A stretch of 40,139 nucleotides of DNA from Spirochaetota bacterium (lineage in GTDB: Bacteria > Spirochaetota > Brevinematia > DTOW01). This document shows, one piece after another, positions 18,330 to 27,795 of the stretch. Under the pieces are notes generated by a model that made no database searches, was not told where the DNA came from, and saw only the letters and a program-made list of their open reading frames with translations. A program made the position numbers and the translations under genes. The stretch spans positions 1 through 40,139 of the forward strand of contig JANXAC010000014.1 of the NCBI GenBank assembly GCA_025061835.1, written 5' to 3'. The first letter of the stretch is position 1. The number at the start of each line of letters is the position of its first letter.

Positions 18330-19660
18330 TGGACAGATTAGGGCTAACACCCAGAGAATTAGTTGAAGAATTGAGTAAATACATTATCGGTCAATATGAA
18401 GCGAAGAAAGCAGTTGCTATTGCTTTGAGAAACAGGAATAGGAGAAAAAGCCTTCCAGAAGGTGTTAAGGAGGACATTATACCGAAGAATATACTGATGA
18501 TAGGCCCAACTGGTGTTGGTAAGACCGAGATTGCAAGACGAATGGCACTCATAATAAACGCTCCATTCGTAAAAGTTGAAGCAACCAAATTCACTGAAAT
18601 AGGATATATAGGAAGGAATGTTGAGTCAATGGTTAGAGATCTGATGAATATTTCCTATGCTATAGTTAAGAAAGAGATGATTTCAAAGAATATGGATAAG
18701 TATGGTAAAAAAACTATTGAGATGATATACAAGTATCTAGTGAAAGCAAATCCTAATCTTATTGAACTTGACAAATCTGAAGTTGTAGATCAGATAAAGA
18801 AAGGTATATACGACGATATTGTGATTGAGATAGAACTTGAGGAATTGCCTAAAACTGATAATGTTATGACACTTGAGGAGATGATAGAAACAGGAAACTT
18901 CGGCTCATTGATTGAAATGCAAAATCCGTTTGAGATGCTCTTCGGAACTAAGGACAAGAAAAGGAAGAAAAAGGTTAAGGTAAGAGATGCAAAAGTAATA
19001 CTTTCATCAATTGAGTCTGAAAAGTCTTTAAATCCATCTGACATAGCAGAGGAAGCTAAGAGAAGAGCAGAAGAAGAAGGTATTATATTTATTGATGAAA
19101 TTGACAAACTGATCACCAAGGGAGAAACAATAGGTCCAAGTGTATCAAGAGAAGGGGTTCAGAGAGATCTTCTTCCCATAGTTGAAGGTTCAACTGTCAA
19201 TACCAAGTATGGGCCTATAAAGACAGATCATATTCTTTTCATTGCAGCAGGAGCATTTTCAAAAACAAAACCATCTGAACTTATACCTGAACTTCAGGGT
19301 AGGTTCCCAGTCAGAGTTGAACTTCAACCTCTATCAAAAGACGACTTAAAAAGAATATTGGTAGAGCCTAAAAATGCGTTAGTCAAGCAATATAAACTCC
19401 TCCTCCAAACAGAAGGAGTAGAAATTATGTTTGATGATAGTGCTATTGATAGGATAGCAGAACTAGCTTACGAAGCAAATCAAAAACTTGAGAACATTGG
19501 AGCCCGCAGATTATACACCATAATGGAAAAATTGCTAGAAGATATACTATTTGAAGCCCCAGACCTAAAAGAAAAAACCGTTGTTATTGATGTAAAAACA
19601 GTAAATAATAAGTTGTCAAACATCGTAGCAAACGAAGATCTAGCAAAGTATGTCCTATAA
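18329..19660 (+). CDS. hslU: ATPase subunit of the HslUV (ClpYQ) protease
   Basis: The 443-residue AAA+ unfoldase normally caps the HslV peptidase. The N-terminus LTPRELVEELSKYIIGQYEAKKAVAIALRNRNRR is diagnostic. Walker A is GPTGVGKT (59-66), the pore-type motif TEIGYIGRNVESM follows, the insertion (I) domain spans about 110-240, and Walker B is GIIFIDEIDK. The sensor region SKTKPSELIPELQGRFPVRVEL is also typical. The C-terminal tail NEDLAKYVL matches the conserved tail that inserts into HslV, which implies that an HslV exists elsewhere in the genome. It is the same length as E. coli HslU. The start overlaps the upstream stop by one base, and the 3' end overlaps the HAD gene by 11 bases. Confidence 0.96.
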   Translation: MDRLGLTPRELVEELSKYIIGQYEAKKAVAIALRNRNRRKSLPEGVKEDIIPKNILMIGPTGVGKTEIARRMALIINAPFVKVEATKFTEIGYIGRNVESMVRDLMNISYAIVKKEMISKNMDKYGKKTIEMIYKYLVKANPNLIELDKSEVVDQIKKGIYDDIVIEIELEELPKTDNVMTLEEMIETGNFGSLIEMQNPFEMLFGTKDKKRKKKVKVRDAKVILSSIESEKSLNPSDIAEEAKRRAEEEGIIFIDEIDKLITKGETIGPSVSREGVQRDLLPIVEGSTVNTKYGPIKTDHILFIAAGAFSKTKPSELIPELQGRFPVRVELQPLSKDDLKRILVEPKNALVKQYKLLLQTEGVEIMFDDSAIDRIAELAYEANQKLENIGARRLYTIMEKLLEDILFEAPDLKEKTVVIDVKTVNNKLSNIVANEDLAKYVL

Positions 19661-20339
19661 AAAACCATACCTTATACTTTACGATATTGATGGCACATTA
19701 GTAAGGCTTGATAAAACAGGACGCTGGATTTATCAGAAGGCACTATGTGAGGTTTTGGGAAAGGAAGTATCAATTGAGTCAATTGATTGGATAGGAACGA
19801 CCGATATTGAGATAATACATAAAGTTATTGAAGAAAACGGTTTTAGCGGTAGGGACTCGGTTAGAAAAATGTATCAAGTTTTTGAGAGAATCACCTACTT
19901 ATTTAGAGAAATAATTCGCAATTCTCCCCAATCAATCACTATACTGCCCTTCGCATACGAAACCTCTGAATGGACCTACAACAACTACTATAACTGTCTT
20001 CTAACTGGAAACATAAGAGAAGTTGCGTATATGAAATTATCACCATTTGGTCTTGATAAGTTCTTCCCTGTAGGTTCGTTCGGAGACGAGAAGAAGGAAA
20101 GAGCAAAATTAGTTCCGATAGCACTTAATAGAGCATCCGAATACTATAAGATATCATTTGAAAAAGTTTTCATAGTCGGAGATTCGCATAGAGATATAAT
20201 AGCAGCAAAAGAGAATGGCATCCCATCCATAATTGTAACAACAGGTAAGATGAAAAAGGAAGAACTTGAAAAATATACCCCTGACTATATAATACCATCT
20301 CTGAAAGAATTACCAGATATCCTATTAAATCATTGCTAA
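19650..20339 (+). CDS. HAD-family phosphatase, phosphoglycolate phosphatase-like
   Basis: The 229-residue protein has the four HAD motifs. The nucleophile motif is YDIDGTLV (D11, D13), motif II is LLTGN (near residue 115), a lysine follows in the KKERAKL region, and the acidic motif is FIVGDSHRDIIAAKENGI (near 172-190). The helical cap between motifs I and II makes it a C1-type HAD, like Gph or PSPase relatives. The substrate cannot be read from the sequence; 2-phosphoglycolate or a nucleotide monophosphate are family-based guesses. The start lies 11 bases inside the end of hslU, so it is the last gene of that coupled operon. A hairpin starts at the base after its stop. Confidence 0.85.
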   Translation: MSYKKPYLILYDIDGTLVRLDKTGRWIYQKALCEVLGKEVSIESIDWIGTTDIEIIHKVIEENGFSGRDSVRKMYQVFERITYLFREIIRNSPQSITILPFAYETSEWTYNNYYNCLLTGNIREVAYMKLSPFGLDKFFPVGSFGDEKKERAKLVPIALNRASEYYKISFEKVFIVGDSHRDIIAAKENGIPSIIVTTGKMKKEELEKYTPDYIIPSLKELPDILLNHC

Positions 20340-20361
20340 AAACTTCAACTATTTGAAGTTT
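20340..20361. terminator. Hairpin at the end of the hslU-HAD operon
   Basis: AAACTTCAA at 20340-20348 pairs perfectly with TTGAAGTTT at 20353-20361 around the loop CTAT, beginning one base after the HAD stop. The stem is AT-rich and no T-run follows on the plus strand, so it is not a classical intrinsic terminator. It may protect the mRNA end. Confidence 0.4.
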
Positions 20362-20555
20362 GATAAATTAACGAACATTACCAAAAAATGAACCTAATTC
20401 GTTAGTGTATTCATATCAAAATCCAAAAAGCAGTGTTTGTAAGGAACCAATACCTTTTGTGCTAGCAAACTATAAACAAGCAATTAGGATGAATAATACT
20501 ATTATTTAATCTCTTTCTAGAAGTTCCAGACTTTCTATCATATTGCAGTCAAATT

Positions 20556-20580
20556 GATTATCCCTTTTGAAGGGATTATC
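20556..20580. other. Imperfect 25-base hairpin in the gap before comM
   Basis: ATCCCTT pairs with AAGGGAT around a three-base loop, and three more outer pairs (GAT/ATC) follow after one T-T mismatch. It lies about 125 bases upstream of comM. The rest of 20362-20705 shows no reading frame or named motif. The function is unknown; it could be an operator or an mRNA structure. Confidence 0.35.
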
Positions 20581-20705
20581 TAAAAAAGACAGTATTTCAC
20601 AAGTCATTAATGTCTTAAACCAGTTTAAGATGTAGTGATGAAATTTATGTTGTAATAAGAATGTATCTTATCTTGTTTAATAGTTATTGTGTCTAGGAGG
20701 TTTGT

Positions 20706-22232
20706 ATGGTTAATAGAGTTTATTCTGCGTCTCTTGTTGGGCTAAATGTATCTTTGGTTGAAGTTGAGGTTGGTATTGAGACAAAAGTTCCTAGTTTTGA
20801 CATAGTTGGCCTTCCTGATGCTACTGTAAAAGAGTCGAAGGAGAGGGTGAGGAGTGCTATAATAAATAGTGGTTTTTCTTTCCCAATGAAAAGGATACTA
20901 ATAAACCTTGCACCTGCGTATGTAAGAAAGGAAGGTTCCATACTTGACCTTTCAATAGCAGTTGGAATACTCATAGGATCCGAGCAAATCAACGATATAG
21001 GGCTGATAGACATAAACAACACACTTTTCGTTGGTGAATTAGCGTTGGATGGTGAAGTTAAGCACACTAAAGGTGTTTTGCCAGTTTTACTCTTTGCCAT
21101 TGAAAATGGTTTTAAAAATGTATTTGTTCCAGAGGCTAACAGAAATGAATGTAGTGTTGTTGGTGACTTTCTTAACATCTTTCCTATTAGGAATTTGAAA
21201 GAGGTTGTTGAATTTTTAAGTGGGAACTACACGATAGTTCCGGTGAAGGGGGATGATGGTTTTAAGAAGAATGGGCACTTTGAAGTGGATTTTTCTGATG
21301 TTAAGGGACAATACGCCGCAAAAAGGGCGATTGAGATTGCGGTTTCTGGTGGTCATAACATACTTATGCTTGGGGGACCTGGTGGTGGTAAAACGATGTT
21401 AGCAAGAAGGATACCAACAATTATGCCAGAGATGAGTATGAAGGAAGTTATTGAAACTACGAAGGTGTATAGCATAGCAGGGCTTCTAGGTGAAGAAGGG
21501 ATTGTGAATGAGAGACCATTCAGGTCTCCGCACCATACCGCATCTGATGTCTCAATAATCGGAGGTGGAAGAATTCCAAAGCCGGGTGAAGTAAGTTTAG
21601 CACATAATGGTGTCCTGTTCTTTGATGAACTGCAAGAGTTTAAGTCAAACGTTCTCCAAGTTATGAGACAACCTCTTGAAGAGGGTTTCATCACAATATC
21701 TAGAGCAGAAGGAAGTGTAGTCTTTCCAGCAAACTTTGTGTTTGTAGGTGCGATGAATATAGCAAAGGATAACACTGACAGCGTATATTCATCTTCAGAC
21801 ATCTTAAGAATACTCAACAAAATAAGCACTCCATTCATAGACAGAATTGATATGCACATAGAAGTTCCAAGAGTAAAGTTTAACGAGATATCAGACAAGA
21901 GCAATAGTAACTACAACTCTGAATACTACCGTGAGAGAGTTCTAAAAGCAATAGAAATACAGAAAAAGAGATTTAGCACTCTCAACTTAAACATAACGAC
22001 AAATTCAAAAATCCCTCCGACTTACATTGATGAGGTATGTAAAGTATCAGACTCGTCAAAAAAACTTCTGGAACTCGTTATGTCAAAATTCAAGATCAGT
22101 ATGAGGTCATACCACAAGATACTTAAGATTGCAAGAACTATTGCTGATATTGATGGTAGTGAAGACATCAAAGATAATCATGTCGCAGAAGCAATACAGT
22201 ATAGAGTTTTAGATAAGTTGGTTTATGCATAA
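20706..22232 (+). CDS. comM: ComM/YifB-family AAA+ helicase (Mg-chelatase-like)
   Basis: The 508-residue protein belongs to the YifB/ComM group. In naturally competent bacteria it is a hexameric helicase that drives branch migration during recombination of incoming DNA. Residues 1-170 form the ChlI-type N-terminal domain (VEVGIETKVPSFDIVGLPDATVKESKERVRSA). The AAA+ module has Walker A GGPGGGKT (223-230) and Walker B GVLFFDELQEF, with the typical RPFRSPHHTASDVSIIGGG. The C-terminal helical domain reads YHKILKIARTIADIDG. The length is standard (about 505). The ATG follows a strong AGGAGG. It is monocistronic. No other competence gene is nearby, so a general role in DNA repair or recombination is equally possible. 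Confidence 0.94.
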   Translation: MVNRVYSASLVGLNVSLVEVEVGIETKVPSFDIVGLPDATVKESKERVRSAIINSGFSFPMKRILINLAPAYVRKEGSILDLSIAVGILIGSEQINDIGLIDINNTLFVGELALDGEVKHTKGVLPVLLFAIENGFKNVFVPEANRNECSVVGDFLNIFPIRNLKEVVEFLSGNYTIVPVKGDDGFKKNGHFEVDFSDVKGQYAAKRAIEIAVSGGHNILMLGGPGGGKTMLARRIPTIMPEMSMKEVIETTKVYSIAGLLGEEGIVNERPFRSPHHTASDVSIIGGGRIPKPGEVSLAHNGVLFFDELQEFKSNVLQVMRQPLEEGFITISRAEGSVVFPANFVFVGAMNIAKDNTDSVYSSSDILRILNKISTPFIDRIDMHIEVPRVKFNEISDKSNSNYNSEYYRERVLKAIEIQKKRFSTLNLNITTNSKIPPTYIDEVCKVSDSSKKLLELVMSKFKISMRSYHKILKIARTIADIDGSEDIKDNHVAEAIQYRVLDKLVYA

Positions 22233-22551
22233 AACGCCCAGTAGGTTTTTAAGAGCAGTAATATCCTTAAGATTTATAAACTAGCCTATTCTGCGATGAT
22301 AGTTCATTAGGAACGATAGATAAGTCAGTCAAATAGAAATTCGTTAAGGATTAGGCTTTCATCGTATATCTACATTCATATTCAACAAATTTTTACACAG
22401 TAAAAGTCTTAAAATCTACTGTAAATTTAGATGGAGTATATAAACTTCATTTATAACATTTTATGTAGTAAGTCCAAGCCCCTCATACTCTAAACTTTTA
22501 CATCAAAATTTATACTCATCATAGTATCTCATTCAAAATTAACACACTGTT
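22233..22551. other. Non-coding gap between comM and the RNA methyltransferase gene
   Basis: This 319-base gap has no supported gene. Short complementary stretches occur (22263-22270 with 22344-22351; 22283-22288 with 22352-22357), but their crossed order and chance expectation make them weak. An imperfect dyad, TTTACACAGTA...TACTGTAAA, lies near 22392-22425. Confidence 0.4.
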
Positions 22552-23751
22552 ATGAATACCCAGTATAAGGAAGTAGTAGCAGAAATCAAAGAAATCCTTA
22601 AAGAAGGACTATGCGTAGGTATAACACAAGAGGGAGAAGAAGTATTCACAAGATACGCAATACCAAACGAAAAGGTAAAACTCAAGATTGTTAAACCAAA
22701 TTTGAGATATGGGGAGATCGTAGAAATATTACAACCATCACCTATTAGGCAGGAAGCATATTGCAAATTCTTTGGAGAGTGTGGGGGGTGTGATCTTCAA
22801 ATGCTTCCATATAACGAGCAACTTAACTATAAAAGAAAACTACTCATTGAAGAATTTTCAAGACTACCAAATTTTGATGAAAGTTTCATAGAACCAGTAA
22901 TTCCATCACCTAGTGAGTTTCATTACAGGAATAGCGTAATGTTTAGAGTGAATCCGAAAAAGAGAAAGATAGGTTTTCTCAAGAGGGATACAAATATCGT
23001 GATAGATATTGACGAATGTAAGATTGCATCTGAAGGTATAAACTACGCGCTCAAAAAAGTGAAAGAACAAGAAAACTTTCCTCAACATGTCTTTAGAGTA
23101 AGAAGCAACCTTGCTGGTGATGTTGTCGTTAATCAGATACAGACAGATCACTTTGAAGATAGAAGTATTAGTGAAGAGATAAATGTGGATGGTATTACTT
23201 ATACATTTAGGATTTCAAGAGAGAGCTTCTTCCAAGTGAATAGTTATGTCATACCTCTGTGGTTGAAGGTGATAAGAGAAGTGATTCTGAATTCAAAATA
23301 CGATAAAAGTAAGTGTTTGGATTTGTATTGTGGTGTTGGACTGATATCACTATTCGTGAGCAACATCTTTGGAGAGGTTTTAGGTGTTGAGATAAGTAAA
23401 ACTTCAGTGGATGACGCCATGTTCAACATTCAGACTAACGGAGTAAGGAATGTTAAGGTGATACAAAGCGATGTTGGAAAGATATTACCAAGTTTAGATA
23501 TACCAGAAATAGTTATCGTCAATCCATCAAGGGTAGGTATTGAAGAGAATGTAGTTAGGTTTATAAACCAAAACTGTCTACTAAGGAGTAATCCGAAAAT
23601 GGTTATCTACTCTTCTTGTAATTACGAAACACAAGTTAGAGACGTGAAGATACTGTATGAAGCGGGATACAGGATAACCAAAGTTATACCTTTTGATATG
23701 TTTCCACAGACACACCACATAGAAGTTGTTGCTATTCTTGAAAATACCTAG
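22552..23751 (+). CDS. RlmD/TrmA-family RNA uracil-C5 methyltransferase
   Basis: The 399-residue protein should methylate C5 of a uridine in rRNA or tRNA using SAM. It begins with a TRAM-like RNA-binding segment (about 5-60), then an Fe-S cluster motif C71-x5-C77-x2-C80 with the fourth ligand C156 (DIDECKIA). The Rossmann methyltransferase contains FFQVNS (226-231), [10 protein letters not shown] (257-266) and GVEIS. The catalytic cysteine is C356 in [11 protein letters not shown], and the general base is probably E391 (HHIEVV). The loop that normally reads D-P-P-R or D-P-A-R is N324-P-S-R here, an unusual change. The Fe-S motif favours the RlmD/RlmC (RumA/RumB) side over TrmA. The ATG has no clear ribosome binding site. 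The end overlaps convergent purE by 20 bases. Confidence 0.85.
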   Translation: MNTQYKEVVAEIKEILKEGLCVGITQEGEEVFTRYAIPNEKVKLKIVKPNLRYGEIVEILQPSPIRQEAYCKFFGECGGCDLQMLPYNEQLNYKRKLLIEEFSRLPNFDESFIEPVIPSPSEFHYRNSVMFRVNPKKRKIGFLKRDTNIVIDIDECKIASEGINYALKKVKEQENFPQHVFRVRSNLAGDVVVNQIQTDHFEDRSISEEINVDGITYTFRISRESFFQVNSYVIPLWLKVIREVILNSKYDKSKCLDLYCGVGLISLFVSNIFGEVLGVEISKTSVDDAMFNIQTNGVRNVKVIQSDVGKILPSLDIPEIVIVNPSRVGIEENVVRFINQNCLLRSNPKMVIYSSCNYETQVRDVKILYEAGYRITKVIPFDMFPQTHHIEVVAILENT

Positions 23752-24238
23752 CATATCCTGTTGATTGTAATTTGTTGTCTTTTGAATTTACATCATTCTC
23801 CATCTTATTCCTGAATTCTTTTAGCTTTTCCTTAAGTTCTGGATACTTGATGGATAATATCTGGACTGCTAGGATACCTGCGTTTCTTGCGTTATTTATC
23901 GCAACGGTAGCAACAGGTATTCCAGCGGGCATCTGAACAATTGAAAGAAGCGAGTCAAGACCGTTCAAATTCTCTGTTCGCACTGGAACTCCAATTACAG
24001 GAACAGTTGTGATTGAAGCTGTCATACCTGGTAGATGTGCTGAACCTCCAGCACCAGCAATTATAACCTCAATCCCCCTCTCCTCAGCAGTAGAAGCGTA
24101 TTCATACATCTTTTTCGGCGTCCTATGCGCAGATACTACTCTTATTTCATACTCAACGCCAAACTCTTCAAGCACCTTCGCAGCCTCACTCATTACCTTC
24201 AAGTCAGAATCACTACCCATTATTATTCCTACCTTCAT
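23732..24238 (-). CDS. purE: N5-carboxyaminoimidazole ribonucleotide mutase
   Basis: The protein (168 residues from the chosen start) converts N5-CAIR to CAIR in purine synthesis. Class I PurE motifs are clear: [14 protein letters not shown] (N-terminal phosphate loop), VVSAHRTP with the catalytic histidine, [12 protein letters not shown], and PVIGVPV followed by [18 protein letters not shown]. An upstream in-frame GTG (24247) is possible, but ATG 24238 gives the family N-terminus [12 protein letters not shown] and is better spaced from AAGGGG. It overlaps the end of purK by 26 bases, in the order purK then purE. The pair together replaces a single-step carboxylase. The tail after residue 140 is charged and variable. 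Confidence 0.96.
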   Translation of the reverse strand: MKVGIIMGSDSDLKVMSEAAKVLEEFGVEYEIRVVSAHRTPKKMYEYASTAEERGIEVIIAGAGGSAHLPGMTASITTVPVIGVPVRTENLNGLDSLLSIVQMPAGIPVATVAINNARNAGILAVQILSIKYPELKEKLKEFRNKMENDVNSKDNKLQSTGYARYFQE

Positions 24239-25346
24239 ACCTAACACCCCTTACTCTAACTATATCTTTAACATACCTAGCCTTGTCAAGAAGACTATCA
24301 ATGTTTTTGTCTATTATAGTAATATGTCCCATCTTTCTAAAGGGGAATGTTTCGTATTTGCCATATATATGGACGTATACTCCTTCAATCTTCAAAACTT
24401 CCTCTATTCCTTCATAGATAGGTTTTCCATAGTAATCTTTCTCACCAAGCAAATTTATCATAACAGCAGGTGTAAGAAGTTCAGTGCTACCCAAAGGAAG
24501 CCCTAATACAGCCCTTACATGCTGTTCAAACTGACTTGTAGCACAGGCTTCAATTGTATAATGACCAGAGTTGTGAGGTCGTGGTGCTATTTCATTAACT
24601 AAAATTCTACCATCCTTTGACAAGAAAAATTCTATACCAAATATCCCAACTCCGTTAAACGCAATTATAGTTTCAATCGCTATCTCCTTTATCGTTTTCT
24701 CAACCTTCTCGGATACTCTAGCAGGTGCTAATAGGAAGTCAAGAATATTACCTTTTGGGTTAAAGACCATTTCAACGACAGGAAAGACTTTGGTTTCACC
24801 ATTTCTATTTCTAGCAACCATTACAGCAAGTTCTTTGTCTATCTCAATAAACTCTTCAATATAGAATGGGGATTTTATAGCGTTGGGAATATCATCCTTA
24901 CTTCTTATTACGAAGACACCTCTACCGTCATATCCTCCTCTTCTTGCCTTCTGTACAGAAGGGAAAGCACTTAAGGAATTTATATCTTCAATTAGATAGA
25001 AATCTGGTGTTGGAATGTTGTTCTTCTTTAGAAACTCCTTCTGCTTATACTTGTCTTGTATTATATCAAGTATTTCTGGTGATGGGAAAACTTTGTCTCT
25101 GTAGTTGTACAATACTGAAGTTTCAACGCTCTCAATATCGTAGGTTATAACATCGGATACTTCGGCAAGTCTTCTTATGTCTTCAGCATTTCTAAAATCT
25201 CCTACAATCTGCTCTGCTACCATTTCGGAAGGTGAGTAAGGAGTAGGGTCAAGAACATAAACTCTTATACCCATTTTCCTCGCTTCTTGTGCAGTCATCT
25301 TCGCAAGTTGCCCACCACCTAGAATACCTATCGCAACATCTAGCAT
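24213..25346 (-). CDS. purK: 5-(carboxyamino)imidazole ribonucleotide synthase
   Basis: The 377-residue ATP-grasp enzyme carboxylates AIR to N5-CAIR using ATP and bicarbonate, supplying PurE. The N-terminal fold reads [21 protein letters not shown] (7-27). The ATP-grasp core includes [15 protein letters not shown] (about 133-147), [19 protein letters not shown], and the catalytic [30 protein letters not shown] (about 250-280). The C-terminal part ends in [14 protein letters not shown]. The ATG follows AAAGG, and a TAAAAT-type box lies about 14 bases before it, so the leader is short. It heads the purK-purE operon. No purine riboswitch is visible in the 348-base gap upstream. Confidence 0.96.
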   Translation of the reverse strand: MLDVAIGILGGGQLAKMTAQEARKMGIRVYVLDPTPYSPSEMVAEQIVGDFRNAEDIRRLAEVSDVITYDIESVETSVLYNYRDKVFPSPEILDIIQDKYKQKEFLKKNNIPTPDFYLIEDINSLSAFPSVQKARRGGYDGRGVFVIRSKDDIPNAIKSPFYIEEFIEIDKELAVMVARNRNGETKVFPVVEMVFNPKGNILDFLLAPARVSEKVEKTIKEIAIETIIAFNGVGIFGIEFFLSKDGRILVNEIAPRPHNSGHYTIEACATSQFEQHVRAVLGLPLGSTELLTPAVMINLLGEKDYYGKPIYEGIEEVLKIEGVYVHIYGKYETFPFRKMGHITIIDKNIDSLLDKARYVKDIVRVRGVRYEGRNNNG

Positions 25347-25694
25347 ACCTTTGTCAAAATTTTAACCAAGACCAATGTGTTCTTTAAAGTTAATTTAGAC
25401 AAAGTGTGTTGATAGGTTTTGTTCAACTAGGTAGATGTTATCGTGTGTTTGCAATAACACTGTATCAATATAAGTCAATTATAAATTCTGAAGTTAGGTA
25501 AGTCTAGATAAATTTTAATTTGGCTTGATTTATGTTCTGCTGCTTAATCAATCAGTGCTCTGCCTACTAGTAATGAATAATACAAAAGTTGGAACTTGGT
25601 TTAGATACATCAAATTTATGACTTTTCTATTAATAAATGTAGTCTTTAATTCGGTTATGCTACTAAAGAGACACATCTGTTTTGTTGGTAGTCT
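25347..25694. other. Non-coding gap between thrS and purK
   Basis: The gap carries no supported gene. A six-pair inverted repeat (TGTTAT/ATAACA, near 25436-25460) lies about 90 bases upstream of purK. AGAGAC at 25667-25672 is complementary to GTCTCT at 25691-25696, flanking the end of thrS. A 60-codon plus-strand frame at 25525 lacks a ribosome binding site and is hydrophobic low-complexity, so it is not called. Confidence 0.4.
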
Positions 25695-27557
25695 CTATAA
25701 CTCTTGACTAACCATGCTGATAAAGCCTTCAATGTTCATAACCCCCATATCACCCTTGTCTCTTGACCTTACTGAGATTGTTTGTGTTTCTTTCTCCTTC
25801 TGACCGACTATCAGCATGTAAGGTATTTTTTCTAACTGTGCTCTTCTTATCTTGAAGTTTAGTTTCTCGTTGTCTCTGTCAATATTTACTCTAAGTTTGT
25901 TAGTTTTTAGGATACTTTCAACTCTCTCTGCATAGTCAATAAATTTTTCTGAAACAGGTAATATTATGACCTGGACTGGTGACAACCATAGTGGAAACTT
26001 ACCGCCATAATGCTCAATCAGTATTCCAATGAATCTCTCAAGACTACCATATATCGCTCTGTGTATCATCACAACCCTATGTTGCTTACCATCCTCACCG
26101 ATATAATTTACATCAAATCTTTCAGGCAAAGCCATATCTAACTGTATAGTTCCACATTGATGCGTTCTACCGATAGCATCCTTCAGGTGAAAATCTATCT
26201 TTGGTCCATAAAAAGCACCTTCTCCCTCTCGTATCTCATAGTTTATTCCAATATCATCAAGTGCATCCTTCAAACCATTAGTAGCAACTTCCCACATTTC
26301 ATCTGTTCCTATATATTTTTCAGGTTTGGTTGATAATTCAACCTTGTAGTCAAAGTCAAACTTTTTGTATACAGTATCAACAAGTCTTATAACTTTTATC
26401 GTTTCTTCCTTTATCTGTTCAGGCGTTAGGAATATATGAGCGTCGTCTTGAGTAAAACCTCTTACCCTCAGAAGACCGTGTAGCACTCCTGCTCTCTCGT
26501 ATCTATGAACATTCCCAAACTCAAGCAACCTGATAGGAAGGTCCTTGTAGGATCTAATTTCAGATTTGAAAACCACTATACTACCAGGGCAACTCATAGG
26601 TTTGACGGCCCAGTTTGGTTCTCCTTTTATTTCTTCATCACCAGCGAAAGAAACATACATATTTTCTCGGTAGTTATGCCAATGTCCTGACCTCTCCCAA
26701 AGTTCTTTTCGCATAATCATAGGTGTCTGGATCTCAACATACCCGTTTTCATACAACAGTTCTCTCATATAAGAGACAAGGGTGTTTTTAATAAACATTC
26801 CGTTTGGTAACCAGAAAGGTATAGCGGGTGATTCATCGGAAAATAGAAACATTTTCAATTCTCTGCCGAGTTTTCTATGATCTCGTTTCTTTGCTTCTTC
26901 AACTTGCCAAATATATCTATCAAGTTCTTCCTTTGTTCTAAATAATACACCATAGACTCTCTGAAGCATTTTGTTTCTTTCATCCCCTCTCCAGTAAGCA
27001 CCTGCAACACTAACAAGTTTGAAAGCATCCAAGGGTATCATACCTGTTCTCTCTACATGAGGTCCTCTACAAAGATCAACGAATTCACCTTGCTTGTAAA
27101 TTGAAACTGTTGGTTCATCTATTTCGTTTATAAGTTCTATCTTGTAGTCTTGATTGAGTTCTTTGAAAATTTTTAATGCTTCTTCTTTTGTAATAATTAG
27201 TTTTTCTAAAGGTAGGTCATCTTTTATTATTCTTTTCATCTCTTCCTCTATCCTCGGAAGGTCATCTTCAGAGATTGGTCTATCTAGGTCAATATCGTAG
27301 TAAAATCCATTTTCAATCGTAGGTCCTATGGCGAGTTTAACATTCTTAATTCCATATATTCTCTGGATAGCCTGTGCCATAGTATGCGCAGCAGTATGTC
27401 TAACAAACTCATAGTATTCATCCATGCTTTGATATATAGGATATAAAGAATCTGTGTAGTCTATTTCGGACAGAAGGTCTATATAACTATCTCCTATCTT
27501 GAAACCTACTATTTCCGAAGGTCTATCAAAATTTTTGATCAATTCTTTTGCTTTCAT
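25695..27557 (-). CDS. thrS: Threonyl-tRNA synthetase
   Basis: The 620-residue class II synthetase charges tRNA-Thr. The editing domain carries H54 and H58 (RHTAAHTMAQ) and C163/H167 (CRGPHVERT), which together remove serine mischarges. The catalytic core has the zinc ligands C323 (MSCPGS), H374 (DDAHIF) and H499 (VVMIHRA), with the motif-2 stretch FGNVHRYERAGVLHGLLRVRGF. A standard C-terminal anticodon-binding domain follows (WLSPVQVIILPVSE to the end). The N-terminal TGS domain is about 20 residues shorter than in E. coli and hard to recognise. The ATG follows GGAGG. No T-box leader is visible upstream. A cognate tRNA-Thr(TGT) lies at 12123-12196. Confidence 0.97.
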   Translation of the reverse strand: MKAKELIKNFDRPSEIVGFKIGDSYIDLLSEIDYTDSLYPIYQSMDEYYEFVRHTAAHTMAQAIQRIYGIKNVKLAIGPTIENGFYYDIDLDRPISEDDLPRIEEEMKRIIKDDLPLEKLIITKEEALKIFKELNQDYKIELINEIDEPTVSIYKQGEFVDLCRGPHVERTGMIPLDAFKLVSVAGAYWRGDERNKMLQRVYGVLFRTKEELDRYIWQVEEAKKRDHRKLGRELKMFLFSDESPAIPFWLPNGMFIKNTLVSYMRELLYENGYVEIQTPMIMRKELWERSGHWHNYRENMYVSFAGDEEIKGEPNWAVKPMSCPGSIVVFKSEIRSYKDLPIRLLEFGNVHRYERAGVLHGLLRVRGFTQDDAHIFLTPEQIKEETIKVIRLVDTVYKKFDFDYKVELSTKPEKYIGTDEMWEVATNGLKDALDDIGINYEIREGEGAFYGPKIDFHLKDAIGRTHQCGTIQLDMALPERFDVNYIGEDGKQHRVVMIHRAIYGSLERFIGILIEHYGGKFPLWLSPVQVIILPVSEKFIDYAERVESILKTNKLRVNIDRDNEKLNFKIRRAQLEKIPYMLIVGQKEKETQTISVRSRDKGDMGVMNIEGFISMVSQEL

Positions 27558-27795
27558 AGAATACCTCCAGATGGACTTTTTAATCTTTATTGTAGATTAA
27601 TACTTGCTTGAGTCTGAGTTGAGATTATAATATCAAGGAAAATGTTTTATCAAGAAAAGGGAAAGGTGTCAATAGAGCCCTAAATTCACAACTGGTAAGT
27701 TTGTGGAAGTGTATCAGGATAATATCTCTGGTTCAAAAATGATATTCTTCCTTTCAAACTTGAAAATATTGTTTTTTCATCTTTAAATTCGTTAT

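Noticed and set aside
21353-21904. Antisense frame of 183 codons inside comM.
   Set aside because: It lies wholly opposite the conserved AAA+ core of comM and has no recognisable domain.
22263-22364. Crossed complementary segments suggesting a pseudoknot between comM and the methyltransferase gene.
   Set aside because: An 8-pair match is expected by chance in a gap of this size and AT content, and three segment pairs all cross one another, so they cannot form together.
24009-24506. Plus-strand frame of 165 codons opposite purE and purK.
   Set aside because: Both strands cannot easily be coding here; purE and purK are unmistakable and this frame has no start signal.
25525-25707. 60-codon hydrophobic frame in the purK/thrS gap.
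   Set aside because: There is no ribosome binding site, composition is random-like, and it overlaps the end of thrS.
27558-27795. Possible T-box leader upstream of thrS.
   Set aside because: No T-box consensus, specifier stem or terminator/antiterminator was found on the minus strand.
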